Assembly (NCBI RefSeq): GCF_001426505.1 | Contig: NZ_LMEV01000001.1 | Coordinates: forward strand, 375,380 to 439,379 | DNA: 64,000 nt | Origin: Variovorax sp. Root473 | GTDB lineage: Bacteria; Pseudomonadota; Gammaproteobacteria; Burkholderiales; Burkholderiaceae_C | Direction of reading: 5' to 3' | Shown: positions 9,449-18,862 of the stretch, one piece after another | Position numbering within the stretch: the first letter of the stretch is position 1 | Layout of the letters: the number at the start of each line of letters is the position of its first letter | The notes under the pieces: generated by a model | What the model was told of the DNA's origin: nothing | Database searches by the model: none | What the model saw: the letters and a program-made list of their open reading frames with translations, nothing else | Made by a program: the position numbers and the translations under genes

Positions 9449-11503
9449 TCAGAACCGCATCGATCCGAAGATCTCGCCCATCGATGGCACGGGAGGCGGC
9501 GTGTTGCGGATAAGGATTTCGTTACGCACGGCACGCGCCTTGGCAATGCGTGCTTCGTTCTCGGCCGCGATGCGCTCGCGGAAGACCGCGTCGCCCCGAT
9601 TGCCGAAATAGATGCGACGGAATTTCGCCAGGCCATGGCCGTTGAACTCGAACTCGCGCATGCCGAAACCGATGAAACCAGCCATCGAGTCGTGCACCAG
9701 TTCATCGAACAGCTTTGCAATGTCCGCAGGCACCGGATTCGTGTTCAGTGCCTCCAGCACCCACAAAGGCTCGCGCTCGGGGGCATCGGTGCGATAGATC
9801 AGCGGATAGCCATATGAAGCCAGCCATTCCTTCCACTCCTTGAGCCGCTTCGGCGCCTCGCGGGCGAAGGGGGCGTTCTCGTTCGCCAACTTCTCGTCGG
9901 TCAACAGCTTGTGACGGGCGTCCCACAAGCTCTTTCCTTGCACTGCAAGGCCGACCAGACCGCCCAGTGCGGCATAGAGCGAGACCACCTTGTCGCATGG
10001 ATTGGCGACCGCCTTGCCCTCGCGTTCCGACTCCTGATCGTTCGCCGCCATGCGCTTCCTGACTTCGGCGCCAACGGATCCAACCACCCGCATGAGCGCT
10101 CTCTGGGTGTGCAGGAGCCACTCGGGCTCATCGACATAGTCGTCGCCCTTGTTGGGCGTTCCCTGCGCGCGATGGTATTGGCCGCGCGCCTTGAATGCGG
10201 GCTCCTCCGCCTGCCACCGATAGTTCAGGTACCAGTTCATGTGCTGGCGCGCCATGTCTTCCACAGGGGCCTGCTTGATCTTCGCCTGCTGATAGTAAGC
10301 ACGGAAGGCATTCAGGGTCGACGTCGCAGGTGTGAGCGCGTCTGCGATTTCACGCTGCCGGGTATCCAGCAATGTCTGGATGGTGCGAAACGGAACGCTC
10401 GCCGCAATCGACGCACAGTACATCTCGAAGCCCGGGACACGGGCGAGCTGCAGATTCTGTGGATCTTCTGCTGCGTTCCAGTCGGCCTGCCCCAGGCACA
10501 TCGGCATGTAGCCGCCTCCCACATCGGAATGCGACCCGGGATAGATGTACTCCTTGGTGTTTGCGGGGTACTTGCCATCGATGCGCACCGAATCGAGGGG
10601 AAAGCATGCCCGGACTTCGTGTCCCGCGACCAGGTGCAGGCAGCGCTCGACGCCGGGATGAATCTGCATGTTCTTCTTGGCCCAGCCGTCATGCCCCTCG
10701 CTGATGCCGTCCGCAAACAACGGCGCCACACCGACCGATGCCACGGTGTCGAAGATGCCAAGGAACTGGACGCGCAACGGTATGTCCGCGAACCGGTAGC
10801 CACCGTCTTTCTTTTCGCAGATCTCGTACAACCAGTTGGTGAACGCACGCGCCTGCGCGGCGCCGCGCGAGAACCCGAACACGCTGACATTGATCTGAAG
10901 GATCTCCGGCTTGCGGTCCTTGATGGCGGCCTTCAACCGCGTCTGCCACGTGCCCTTGAGCACCCGGCGGCGATCCCAATCCATGGAGGTATAGCCCCCC
11001 AGGCCTTCTGTCATGCGGGCGGCCTGGGCATCCGAAATCAAGGGGGCCTTGAAATGGTACGCATGGACCGCATTGAAGATGCGCGTCAGGCCCCAGATGA
11101 TTCGCGCTTCGCCGCCGGCAGCCATGGCGGACCCTTGCGTTCCCCCCTTGTCACCGATTTCCTTGAATTCCGTTCCCACGCCGGGCATGTAGTAGCGGTA
11201 GTAGCCGTTACTGCCCTGCGGCTGGTCCGAGTACGCGTGATAGAGCCGCACCACGTTGCTGTGCTTCTGCTTGCGGCGATCGCTCACGACCTTCTTGTAG
11301 TCTTCGTCTTCGTTGTTTCCGGTGCCGTCGAAGAAGATCCCGACAAACAGATTGCCGGTGCAGGTCACCTTGTTGGCGTCCGGTTGCGCCGCACAGGCGG
11401 CCTTTCCGCGCTGCATCTGCTCGCGCGCACTCAGCGGACGTTCCCGGCTGCGCGTGACGCCCAGGCCAGCCGCCGGATTGAGGGCCGATTCGATGGTGCT
11501 CAT
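9449..11503 (-). CDS. T6SS phospholipase effector, Tle1 type (DUF2235)
   Basis: A 684-residue alpha/beta hydrolase of the DUF2235/Tle1 lipase family, whose members are delivered by VgrG to degrade phospholipids of rival cells. The family signature GIFFDGTGNNED lies at about 55-66. The nucleophile elbow GFSRG (210-214) gives S212. D252 (FDTVASVG) and H325 (HSDVGGGY) are the likely acid and base. No signal peptide is present, as expected for T6SS cargo. The start at 11503 overlaps the upstream lipoprotein stop by four bases (ATGA), showing coupling. The longer open frame upstream lies inside that lipoprotein gene and was rejected. Confidence 0.9.
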   Translation of the reverse strand: MSTIESALNPAAGLGVTRSRERPLSAREQMQRGKAACAAQPDANKVTCTGNLFVGIFFDGTGNNEDEDYKKVVSDRRKQKHSNVVRLYHAYSDQPQGSNGYYRYYMPGVGTEFKEIGDKGGTQGSAMAAGGEARIIWGLTRIFNAVHAYHFKAPLISDAQAARMTEGLGGYTSMDWDRRRVLKGTWQTRLKAAIKDRKPEILQINVSVFGFSRGAAQARAFTNWLYEICEKKDGGYRFADIPLRVQFLGIFDTVASVGVAPLFADGISEGHDGWAKKNMQIHPGVERCLHLVAGHEVRACFPLDSVRIDGKYPANTKEYIYPGSHSDVGGGYMPMCLGQADWNAAEDPQNLQLARVPGFEMYCASIAASVPFRTIQTLLDTRQREIADALTPATSTLNAFRAYYQQAKIKQAPVEDMARQHMNWYLNYRWQAEEPAFKARGQYHRAQGTPNKGDDYVDEPEWLLHTQRALMRVVGSVGAEVRKRMAANDQESEREGKAVANPCDKVVSLYAALGGLVGLAVQGKSLWDARHKLLTDEKLANENAPFAREAPKRLKEWKEWLASYGYPLIYRTDAPEREPLWVLEALNTNPVPADIAKLFDELVHDSMAGFIGFGMREFEFNGHGLAKFRRIYFGNRGDAVFRERIAAENEARIAKARAVRNEILIRNTPPPVPSMGEIFGSMRF

Positions 11504-12195
11504 GGTGTCCTCCTTGACGCGCGCAGGCCTTCGCAAGCCTCGCTCTTGCCCTTGCCGCGGGTGTAGTACTCGGTCAGGTCCTTGCTGGTTTCCCACGGTG
11601 CCTTGTCAGCTTCGGGAAAAACACTGCACGGACTCTCGATGCCGAACTTGGACACCAGCAACTTGACACGGTGGTTCGCGTAGAAGTGGACTTGCACGGT
11701 GCCAAGATTCTCGCGGGAGTACTTCGGAATCTCCACCTCCGCCTCCTGCGGCGGCGGTGCGGGCCGCGAGCCCGGCGGGCCGCTGCCGTAGGCCCACGTC
11801 ACGCGCGCCTTCATTCCAGGTTGCCAATCCTTGGGAACCTTGACGCAGCAATTGAAACTGGTGCCCCCGGATTTGGGCGCCATGTTGGGTCCGCTGGCAC
11901 CGTCGACCGTGAACCCGATGATGCTTTCATCGCTCATGTGGTTGTAGCCGGTGACCTCCACAGGGATCTTGTCTTCGCCACATGCGGACATCAGCACGCA
12001 GCCGCTCAGCCCCAGGAGCACCAGCAGGCGCCTCCACAGCGGCACCGTTGCCATTCGCACGATCGCATGCGCGGTATCCGACGAATGTCGACGGCGATGT
12101 CCGTTCCCATGGGTTGCGTTCAGGTCGAGTGTCGATTCGGTCGTGCTCATGGTTTCCCGCTCGCGGGCGATTGCCCTTTTCAATGATGTGTTCAA
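11500..12195 (-). CDS. DUF3304 lipoprotein, probable immunity protein for the Tle1 lipase
   Basis: A protein of up to 231 residues containing a DUF3304-type domain with Cys pairs (FNCCVKVPKDW and ESPCSVFPEADKAPWE). This family is found next to Tle-type T6SS lipases and is thought to block them in the periplasm. A lipoprotein signal starts at an internal Met48 (12054), with lipobox LMSAC. The first 47 residues are therefore unexpected. Within them, MSTTESTLDL (from 12150) resembles the start of the Tle1 protein (MSTIESALNP). The longest start was kept because 12195 overlaps the upstream stop by four bases, but 12054 may be the functional start. It lies directly before the lipase gene. Confidence 0.78.
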   Translation of the reverse strand: MNTSLKRAIARERETMSTTESTLDLNATHGNGHRRRHSSDTAHAIVRMATVPLWRRLLVLLGLSGCVLMSACGEDKIPVEVTGYNHMSDESIIGFTVDGASGPNMAPKSGGTSFNCCVKVPKDWQPGMKARVTWAYGSGPPGSRPAPPPQEAEVEIPKYSRENLGTVQVHFYANHRVKLLVSKFGIESPCSVFPEADKAPWETSKDLTEYYTRGKGKSEACEGLRASRRTP

Positions 12196-13073
12196 TCGAG
12201 GACTCCCGTTTCCAACAGTGCCTCGCTCATGTTGCCCGGCTGCCAGACACTGGCATCGAGCATCTTGAGCACCCGTTCGTCCACGAGGGCGGCGCCGTCT
12301 GTCATGGTCGCGACCTGCACCAATGCGACCTTGTCTTCCAGCCGATCGATGCCATGCTCACGCCCGAGTTCGAGCGATGCCGCGACGATGCCATGCCATT
12401 GGCTCGGACGCATTTCATCAGGGAGAGGCACCAGATCGGAAAGCTGCTCGTCGAAGAAAGCGATCAACGCGTCCGGCTCGCTGCTTTCGACAAACACGTC
12501 GAATTGCTCGTCCGCGAGCACAAGGGGTGCCGCATGGGGCCGGACCTCCTCTTCGGGCATCGGCAGCGCCGCGAGGCGGCCCGTCCGATCGATGAAGAGC
12601 CAGCGCGTCAAAGGTTGCGTCCATGCACGCCATTGCTCGGGCGTGAACGTCTTCGCCAGGACAGGCAGCGTCCGCGTGTCCGCGATGCGCAAGAGGAACT
12701 GCTCGCGATCCTTGGTCAAGGCCATGTGCAGCCTCGCCCAGTGCTCGGCGATGTCGTAGGGCGATGCCTGACTCGCCAGAAAGCTCAGCATGGGGCGCCC
12801 CGAACAGCGCGTCAGCCAACTCGCGATCTGCGACTTGGTGCTCTCGACATCCGGATCGGGACTCCACAGCCGGACAAGCCTCGGGCCGACCGATGCCAGA
12901 TCCTTGACGGGCTCTTCGTCGTAGCAATTGATGCCCATGGCTTTCGCGTTGGCATCGCCGAAGTCGAAACCGCTGTCGTACAACGCAAACCAGTGTGTAT
13001 CGGGGTGGGCCTCGAAATGAACGAGCAGGCTGGCAGCCACGTCGGCCTGAACGGGATCTTGTGCGATGTACAC
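12192..13073 (-). CDS. DUF4123 T6SS effector adaptor/chaperone
   Basis: A 293-residue protein with a DUF4123 domain, the Tap/TEC family that docks a cargo effector onto its VgrG spike. The DUF4123 region covers about residues 15-140 (THWFALYDSGFD, then PMLSFLASQASPYDIAEHWARLHMAL). The C-terminal half is variable and likely recognises the cargo. It lies between vgrG (3-bp gap) and the lipoprotein gene (4-bp overlap). Tle1 is therefore its expected client. Confidence 0.85.
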   Translation of the reverse strand: MYIAQDPVQADVAASLLVHFEAHPDTHWFALYDSGFDFGDANAKAMGINCYDEEPVKDLASVGPRLVRLWSPDPDVESTKSQIASWLTRCSGRPMLSFLASQASPYDIAEHWARLHMALTKDREQFLLRIADTRTLPVLAKTFTPEQWRAWTQPLTRWLFIDRTGRLAALPMPEEEVRPHAAPLVLADEQFDVFVESSEPDALIAFFDEQLSDLVPLPDEMRPSQWHGIVAASLELGREHGIDRLEDKVALVQVATMTDGAALVDERVLKMLDASVWQPGNMSEALLETGVLD

Positions 13074-13076
13074 GGA

Positions 13077-15599
13077 TCAGACCTTCGCGACCACGGAGCC
13101 GGCGCGCAGCGCCTTCATCAGGCAATCCACGCACAGAACCGTCGCACCCGGCAGCGTCTGCGTTCCCGGCACCGGCTGACTCTTGGGACCGACCAGGCTA
13201 TGAGAGCCTGCCCATTCGCGGTACACCCCTTTGGTGGCATGCTCGATGCCCGCTGCATTCCACGTCGTGTAGCTGGTGCCGCCATTGACGAGCACTTCCT
13301 TGCCGGCTTCGATCCTGATGTTGTTGCGCGCCTTGATGAGAATGTCCTCACCTTCGACGGACACGTTCATCTTGGCCAGCACATTGATGCAGTCCTTCAG
13401 CGCCCGAATGTCGATGTCGGCCGCAGCGGCGACGAGACGAATGCCTTTCTCGAAAGCGGCGATGCGAACAGCCTCCTTGGCGCTGATCAGCGTGCTCTTG
13501 CCCGCGGCAATGCTGGTGTGGGCGCCACTGGTCAGGGCGTTGTGCTGGTCGCTCGCCATGTGCGTCGACCCGCCAGTCGTGGTCTCGATGCCCACAGGGC
13601 TCGCCAAGGTGAGGTGAGGCTCCTGGAACTCGGGAAAGACACCTTCCGACCGGTTGCCGCCATTTCCCTTCAAGGCATCGTTCTGGCCCTTGATCGCCTT
13701 GGTCACTTCATCCTGGTCGCCAGCCTCCTGCGCCTTGGCCTGCTGCGCGGCCTCCGACAGCGCCTCGTGTTGGTCGCGCGCCTGCGTCAGGCGCGCGACC
13801 GTCTCGGGCATGTCCGTCACGTGTGCTTGGGCATTGGGGCGCGCCTCGGTCGTGAGGAGCAAGCCCTTCGCGGAACGAAGTGCCCCATGGCCCTCGGTGC
13901 GCAGTTCGAAGCCCTGGCCGCGCTGGTCGGTGCGTCCTCGCGTGCTGTCGATGCGAACGATATGACCCAGGTTCAACTCGCTGGCATCCGGATCGCTGCG
14001 CACCTTCACCTGCAACTGCCCGGCCGTATCGTCGAGGATCACATGGTTGGACTTCCCGCCCGGGCTGTTTCCGGCGTCGTCGGCCAATTCTCGGCTGCGG
14101 ATACCGGACAGCGCCTTCTGGTCCGGCAAGGTCCACGGCGGCATGTAGTTCTGGTTGTAGACGCTGCCCATGACGATGGGATGGTCCGGATTGCCGTCGA
14201 GCCATTGCACGATCACCTCGGAGCCCACGCGCGGCAATGACAGCAGCCCTTTCTCGCCGCCGGCCCAGTTGCTGCTCACGCGAACCCAGGCGCTGCTGCG
14301 TTCATCGAAGGCGCCGATGCGGTCCCAGTGAAACTGCACCCGGATTCGTCCGTATTCGTCGACGTGCAGGCTGCCCTCGCCCGCAGGGCCGACCACCGTG
14401 GCGGTCTGCACCGTGAGGATCTTCGTGTCGACGCTCTCGAAGCCCCGCCCGGGACGCCAGGGAATCGACTTGCGAATGCACGTCAATGTGTTGCTGTAGC
14501 CCGCCAGTTCGTCTGCTTCCTGCAGATAGTTGTTCGTCGCGCGGTGATGCACGTCGATCACCAGCAACTCCCCGTCGGGCACGCCCTTGATGTCGAAGTG
14601 ATCGGTCAGTTGAAAGAACCGCCCGGGCAGGACCCGGCGGTTGTTGCCCGCCGCTTCGAAATGCTTGGCCTTCGCCTCGATCTCCTCCATGCGTCGGCGC
14701 GTCAGCGCGTCGCCGTCCAACCGGTTCTTGAATCCATAGGCCCCCGCATATTCATGCACCTCCAGCGACGGCACCTCACCCTGTCGATTGACCGTGGGCG
14801 CCTCCACATGGACGGCACGCGGGCTCTTGAAGTCGAAGCCGCTCAAGGCGGAATACCCCGAGGCCATTCCGCGCACAGGCGAGATGTCGACGATGGCGTC
14901 CTCCTCCTGTGTTCCGCCTGCGTTCTGGAAACGCACTTCGACATTGCCGTCGATCGGGCGGGCCAGCGTGGTGTCGTCACTCACGACCCACTTGTGGCCC
15001 TGCGCATCGTGTTCGTACCAATAGACGCAGCCCGCCGCTTCGAGACGGCGATGAAGATAGTTGTGATCGCTCTCGCCGAACTGGCACGCCATCGTGAACG
15101 GCCCATCCTCCCCCCGCACCCGCCAGTCCCACGCGGGCAGCACGCCATAGTCCGCCAGGATGTCGGCGGCCTGGTCGTGCAGGTTCTTCTGGTGAAAGAG
15201 CCGATCATTTCGCCGCAGCGTGAGGTAGTGCAACCAAGGGCGAAGCACTGCACGGTAGTGCGCAACGCCAGCGTCGCTCTTGATGAGAGAGAACTCGAAG
15301 ACATACCCGCTGAAATGGCGCAACGTGCCGTCTGCGCGCACCAGGCTCACCACCAGGAGCTTGCCCATCATGTCCTTGAGGGCAATGCCGACCTTGTCAG
15401 CCAAAAGAATCAAGCTGTACTTGAAGTCGCGGCTCAGTCCCTCTTCTGCATCGAGCCGATCTACCACCAGACGAACCTTCGAGACGCGGCCAAACGAGTC
15501 TGTGGCAGAGGGTCCGTCGTCGAGTGGAAAACTCAAACGCAACAGGCGATCCTTCTGGCTGAAGGATGCACCATGAAAAATGGAGACGAGACTCGACAT
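13077..15599 (-). CDS. vgrG: T6SS spike protein VgrG
   Basis: An 840-residue VgrG, the trimeric puncturing tip of the type VI secretion machine. The N-terminal part (about 1-380) is gp27-like, starting with MSSLVSIFHGASFSQKDRLLRLSFP. A gp5-like OB-fold follows (RIRVQFHWDRIG, then RVSSNWAGGEKGLLSLPRVG). The C-terminal region (about 640-810) is the DUF2345-type beta-helix extension. The C-terminus has a short Cys-containing tail (VLCVDCLMKALRAGSVV) that may contact cargo. It heads a minus-strand operon with adaptor, lipoprotein, lipase and pentapeptide protein. No structural T6SS genes (tss) are in the window, so this is an orphan VgrG island. Confidence 0.95.
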   Translation of the reverse strand: MSSLVSIFHGASFSQKDRLLRLSFPLDDGPSATDSFGRVSKVRLVVDRLDAEEGLSRDFKYSLILLADKVGIALKDMMGKLLVVSLVRADGTLRHFSGYVFEFSLIKSDAGVAHYRAVLRPWLHYLTLRRNDRLFHQKNLHDQAADILADYGVLPAWDWRVRGEDGPFTMACQFGESDHNYLHRRLEAAGCVYWYEHDAQGHKWVVSDDTTLARPIDGNVEVRFQNAGGTQEEDAIVDISPVRGMASGYSALSGFDFKSPRAVHVEAPTVNRQGEVPSLEVHEYAGAYGFKNRLDGDALTRRRMEEIEAKAKHFEAAGNNRRVLPGRFFQLTDHFDIKGVPDGELLVIDVHHRATNNYLQEADELAGYSNTLTCIRKSIPWRPGRGFESVDTKILTVQTATVVGPAGEGSLHVDEYGRIRVQFHWDRIGAFDERSSAWVRVSSNWAGGEKGLLSLPRVGSEVIVQWLDGNPDHPIVMGSVYNQNYMPPWTLPDQKALSGIRSRELADDAGNSPGGKSNHVILDDTAGQLQVKVRSDPDASELNLGHIVRIDSTRGRTDQRGQGFELRTEGHGALRSAKGLLLTTEARPNAQAHVTDMPETVARLTQARDQHEALSEAAQQAKAQEAGDQDEVTKAIKGQNDALKGNGGNRSEGVFPEFQEPHLTLASPVGIETTTGGSTHMASDQHNALTSGAHTSIAAGKSTLISAKEAVRIAAFEKGIRLVAAAADIDIRALKDCINVLAKMNVSVEGEDILIKARNNIRIEAGKEVLVNGGTSYTTWNAAGIEHATKGVYREWAGSHSLVGPKSQPVPGTQTLPGATVLCVDCLMKALRAGSVVAKV

Positions 15600-16133
15600 G
15601 GCTGTCCGACGTTTGTATTAATCGTTCTGGACAACTTCGCAGGCCTGAATCTGTGCGGCAGGCCAAGCGGGAATGTCCTCCCTTGCAGGCTCTCGGAATC
15701 CCCTTCAGAACGTGCTCGGCGATGGTATCGCATGAGCTCTCCCCAAGGGAACATCTGCGACAAACCAGTGAGTCACCGGAGCACGAGTCGACGTTCTTCC
15801 GGTATGCGAGCGCGATGGTGGTGATTGCGTTTCGGGCGAGCCTGCGGTTGCCACAACAGGCAAGCTACCTGCATCACGACCAGTGGTCGCTCGGGCGCCT
15901 CCCGATTGGCTCAGTGTGAGGGAAGAACGCCACCGGCTCATGCACGGGAAGAGCGGGTACGTCGTGCTCTACAGTCAGCTCAAGGATCTGTGGCTGCTGG
16001 TTTCGCGCGAAGCGGCCCACAAGCTACTTGCGGCACGGTCATCGATGATTTCCGCACGACCTGCGGCGAGCGCATGAGACGGTTCTCCCCATGATTTTTC
16101 GGAGGCCACAACCGTCCAACAGGGAGAGCGCGA
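15600..16133. other. 534-bp region without a recognisable gene upstream of vgrG
   Basis: This gap lies between the divergent vgrG and a small membrane-protein gene. It should contain the vgrG promoter. A short plus-strand frame at about 15916-16077 reads like protein (GKSGYVVLYSQLKDLWLLVS). It has no family match I know and no clear start, so it may be a gene remnant. GC looks lower near its left end (TTTGTATTAATCG). Nothing else can be supported. Confidence 0.4.
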
Positions 16134-16481
16134 ATGACAGTACAGAACTCAGATACCACCACGCGAAGCGATCCGACGGGTGTCGGTTCTCGGCCGGTGC
16201 TGAGCATGCTGTCATGGGCCGCCTCGATCCTGGTCCTCAATGTCCTGCTCACTGGCCTGGAACGACGTCAGGCCCTGACCTTGACCGGACCTTTCGTCGC
16301 GCTCATCGCCGGCGCCCTGCTCTTGTGGGCGGTGCTGATCTACTGGTGGCAGGTTCCAGCCACCCCCAGCATCGCAAGACGCGTGACGTACTTCATCGCC
16401 TACGTCGCCGTCATGGCACTGCTGGGGCTGATCGGCGTGTGGGCCGCCTTCTGGGCCACCGTTGCCATCCACGGGCTCTGA
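16134..16481 (+). CDS. Small hypothetical membrane protein
   Basis: A 115-residue protein with three predicted membrane segments, at about 22-42, 50-72 and 84-110, and a polar N-terminus. I do not recognise the family. An AGGGAGAG Shine-Dalgarno-like stretch precedes the ATG. It sits between the T6SS island and the tannase region, divergent from vgrG and convergent with the Bug gene (24-bp gap). Its role is unknown; it could be an island-borne accessory or immunity protein. Confidence 0.6.
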   Translation: MTVQNSDTTTRSDPTGVGSRPVLSMLSWAASILVLNVLLTGLERRQALTLTGPFVALIAGALLLWAVLIYWWQVPATPSIARRVTYFIAYVAVMALLGLIGVWAAFWATVAIHGL

Positions 16482-16505
16482 GCGCGATGCGCGCGGCCGA
16501 CAAGC

Positions 16506-17480
16506 TCAATCCGCGTACACCCCCGCCGCCTTGATGATCGGACTCCACTTCGCGATCTCCGCCGCCACGAACTTCTTGTGCCCCTCGGGCTCGATGCGGC
16601 CATCCGTGGCGACCACGGCGCCGAGTGCTTCCTCGCGCTTGATGAAGTCGGCGTCCTTCAGTGCCGCCTTCAGCGCATCGCTGATCTTCCTGAGCACCGG
16701 CGCCGGCGTGCCCTTGGGCGCGTACAGGCCGTGCCAGATCGTCACCTGGAAGTTCTTCAGGCCGGCCTCGTCGAGCGTGGGCAGGTCTTTCAAGAGCGGC
16801 GTGGCCAGGCGCCTGGGCGTGGTCACCGCATAGGCCTTGACCTTCCTGGCCTCGATCTGTGGCGAGGTGTTGGTGCTCTGGTCGCACAGCAGGTCGATCT
16901 GGCCTCCGATCAGGTCGGTGATGGCGGGCGCCGTGCCCTTGTAGGGCACCGGTGTCATCTCGGTCTTCATGGCGCTCTGGTAGAGCAGGCCGCACAGGTG
17001 CGAGGCCGAGCCGATGCCCGCGTTGCCCAGGTTGATCTTGCCCTTGTTGGCAGCGATCCAGGCCGTCAGTTCCTTGTAGTTGGTGGCGGGCAGGCTGGGC
17101 TTGGCGATGAGCGTCATGGGCACGTCGTTGACGATGCCCAGGTACTCGAAGTCGGTCTCGACCTTGAACGGCACGTTGCGCACCAGCGTCGGCACGGTCG
17201 CCATCGCGATGTGGTTGAGCAGCAGCGTGTAGCCGTCGGGGTTGGCGCGCGCCACCTTGGCCGCACCGATGGAGCTGCCCGCGCCGGGCACGTTGTCGAT
17301 GATGACGCTGGCGCCGCCCAGCGGCTTGCGCAGCGCCTCGGCGAGGTCGCGCGCGACGCGGTCGGTCGGGCCGCCGGCCGCGAAGGGCACGACGATGGTC
17401 ACGGGCTTGCCGGCGGGAAAGTCCTGCGCGTGGGCACACACGGCAAGGGCCATCGCCGCGAGGGCGAACAGTTTTTTCAT
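16506..17480 (-). CDS. Bug-family tripartite tricarboxylate receptor, tannase operon
   Basis: A 324-residue periplasmic solute-binding protein of the Bug (TctC-like) family. A signal peptide (MKKLFALAAMALAVCAHA) precedes a mature domain with the family pattern VPFAAGGPTDRVARDLAEALRKPLG, then NVPGAGSSIGAAKVA and NPDGYTLLLN. Such receptors bind carboxylates and feed TctA/TctB-type permeases, none of which is in this window. It is the last gene of the minus-strand unit tannase-hydrolase-Bug, 29 bp after the hydrolase. It may therefore capture an aromatic acid released by those enzymes. Confidence 0.92.
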   Translation of the reverse strand: MKKLFALAAMALAVCAHAQDFPAGKPVTIVVPFAAGGPTDRVARDLAEALRKPLGGASVIIDNVPGAGSSIGAAKVARANPDGYTLLLNHIAMATVPTLVRNVPFKVETDFEYLGIVNDVPMTLIAKPSLPATNYKELTAWIAANKGKINLGNAGIGSASHLCGLLYQSAMKTEMTPVPYKGTAPAITDLIGGQIDLLCDQSTNTSPQIEARKVKAYAVTTPRRLATPLLKDLPTLDEAGLKNFQVTIWHGLYAPKGTPAPVLRKISDALKAALKDADFIKREEALGAVVATDGRIEPEGHKKFVAAEIAKWSPIIKAAGVYAD

Positions 17481-17509
17481 GGAAGTCTCCGTCAAGGTCA
17501 AAAAGAAAA

Positions 17510-18862
17510 TCAGGGCGCACGCGAAGGCACGCGGCTTTCGAGCGTCGGGGGTTGCCACTCCGGCTGGATGTGGCAGCCGTTCTTGCCGTCGGTGTCGTAG
17601 CGCGGCTTGAGCAACGCGCAACGCTGCGCGAGGCGCTGGGGCGTGGGCTTCTCGCCGGTATCGATCCAGTCGAGCAGCGCGCCGAAGAGCGCGGGGTATT
17701 CCGAATCGCTGAGGTAGCTGTGCTCGTGCTCGGCGCTGAAGCTCTGCACCAGATGGCCCCCGGTGCCGGCCGCGTCGCGGATGCGGCGGTAGGCGCTCTC
17801 GAGCTCGACGAAGGCCGTCGGGTCGTCGATGGCGTGCAGGCTGACGGTGGGCAGCGAGGTGCGGCCGGTGGGCTGGCTGTCGGCTGCGAGCGCGCCCTGC
17901 GCCTGCGGGTCGGCCGCGTAGCGCAGCACGCCCGCATTGAGCGCCGCATCGTCGGCGGAGCCGCTGTAGACCACGCCGATGTTGCCGAAGGGGTTGCGCC
18001 CGCCCAGGCGCTTTTGCACCAAGTCCTGGAAGAGCCACGTCGCCCAGTTCAGGTGCCCGATCAGCGAGCGCTCTTGGATCTTCACGACTGACAGGATGGT
18101 CTTCAGCCGTGCCGCCTGCTCGGGCGTGCGCTGCGCAGCCGGCAGGCCGACGCCGGTGCAGGCCTTGACGCGCGCGGCGAGGTCGGCGCGCGTGAGCTTC
18201 GCGTCCATCGGCAGGCCCATCCACAACGGATACTGCGGCTCGTCGGGCTTGGGGTGGTTGCGGCAGACGTACTGGTAGACCACGCGCAGGTCGAGCCGGA
18301 AGTCGTAGGCGCTGTTGCCGCCGCCGAGCACGCCGCTGGTGAGCAGCAGGCCGTCGTAGGGCGACTTCGCATCGCCCACGGGCGCATGGAGTTCGGCCCC
18401 CTTCGCCGCCACGCCGGCGCCGTAGCTCTGCCCGTGCAGCAGCGTGCGCTTCGGCTGGCCGAAGTGACGCACGACGATCTGCCGCAGTCGCTCGGTGTCT
18501 TCGGCCGCCATCGTCACGCCGTAGCCGCCGCGCCGGTAGGTGGAGCCGGCCCACGCATAGCCGGCCTTCACGGTGATGGCCCAGCGCTTGAGGTCTTCTT
18601 CGCTGCGCGCGAGCTTGGGCGGCCCGGTCTCGGGGCCGCCGTGCGCGTGCATCACGAGCACGCCGCGCTGCCAGTCCTTCGGAATGGCGATCCAGTAGAA
18701 GGCGCCCGCGCCGTCTTCACCGGTGTAGCAGCGCGCGGTCTCGGGCACGGGCGACGGGCAGGCCGCCGGCTTCGGTGCGGTGGCGGGTGTCGCGTGCGCG
18801 GACAGCAAGGGCGCCGCGCCGAGCAGTGCGACGGCGGCAAGTTGCGAGAGGTATTTTTTCAA
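17510..18862 (-). CDS. Secreted alpha/beta hydrolase paired with the tannase
   Basis: A 450-residue exported alpha/beta hydrolase. A signal peptide ends at about residue 25 (LLSAHA). A likely oxyanion region (VLVMHAHGGPETG) and the nucleophile elbow GQSYG (HGQSYGAGVAAKGA) are visible. The C-terminal half has a likely acid in HAIDDPT and a base in EHEHSYL. The start is a TTG at 18862, whose last two bases overlap the TGA of the upstream tannase gene (TTGA). No ATG fits the signal peptide. This overlap implies translational coupling. It is probably an esterase for a phenolic or polymer ester; the exact substrate is unknown. Confidence 0.82.
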   Translation of the reverse strand: MKKYLSQLAAVALLGAAPLLSAHATPATAPKPAACPSPVPETARCYTGEDGAGAFYWIAIPKDWQRGVLVMHAHGGPETGPPKLARSEEDLKRWAITVKAGYAWAGSTYRRGGYGVTMAAEDTERLRQIVVRHFGQPKRTLLHGQSYGAGVAAKGAELHAPVGDAKSPYDGLLLTSGVLGGGNSAYDFRLDLRVVYQYVCRNHPKPDEPQYPLWMGLPMDAKLTRADLAARVKACTGVGLPAAQRTPEQAARLKTILSVVKIQERSLIGHLNWATWLFQDLVQKRLGGRNPFGNIGVVYSGSADDAALNAGVLRYAADPQAQGALAADSQPTGRTSLPTVSLHAIDDPTAFVELESAYRRIRDAAGTGGHLVQSFSAEHEHSYLSDSEYPALFGALLDWIDTGEKPTPQRLAQRCALLKPRYDTDGKNGCHIQPEWQPPTLESRVPSRAP

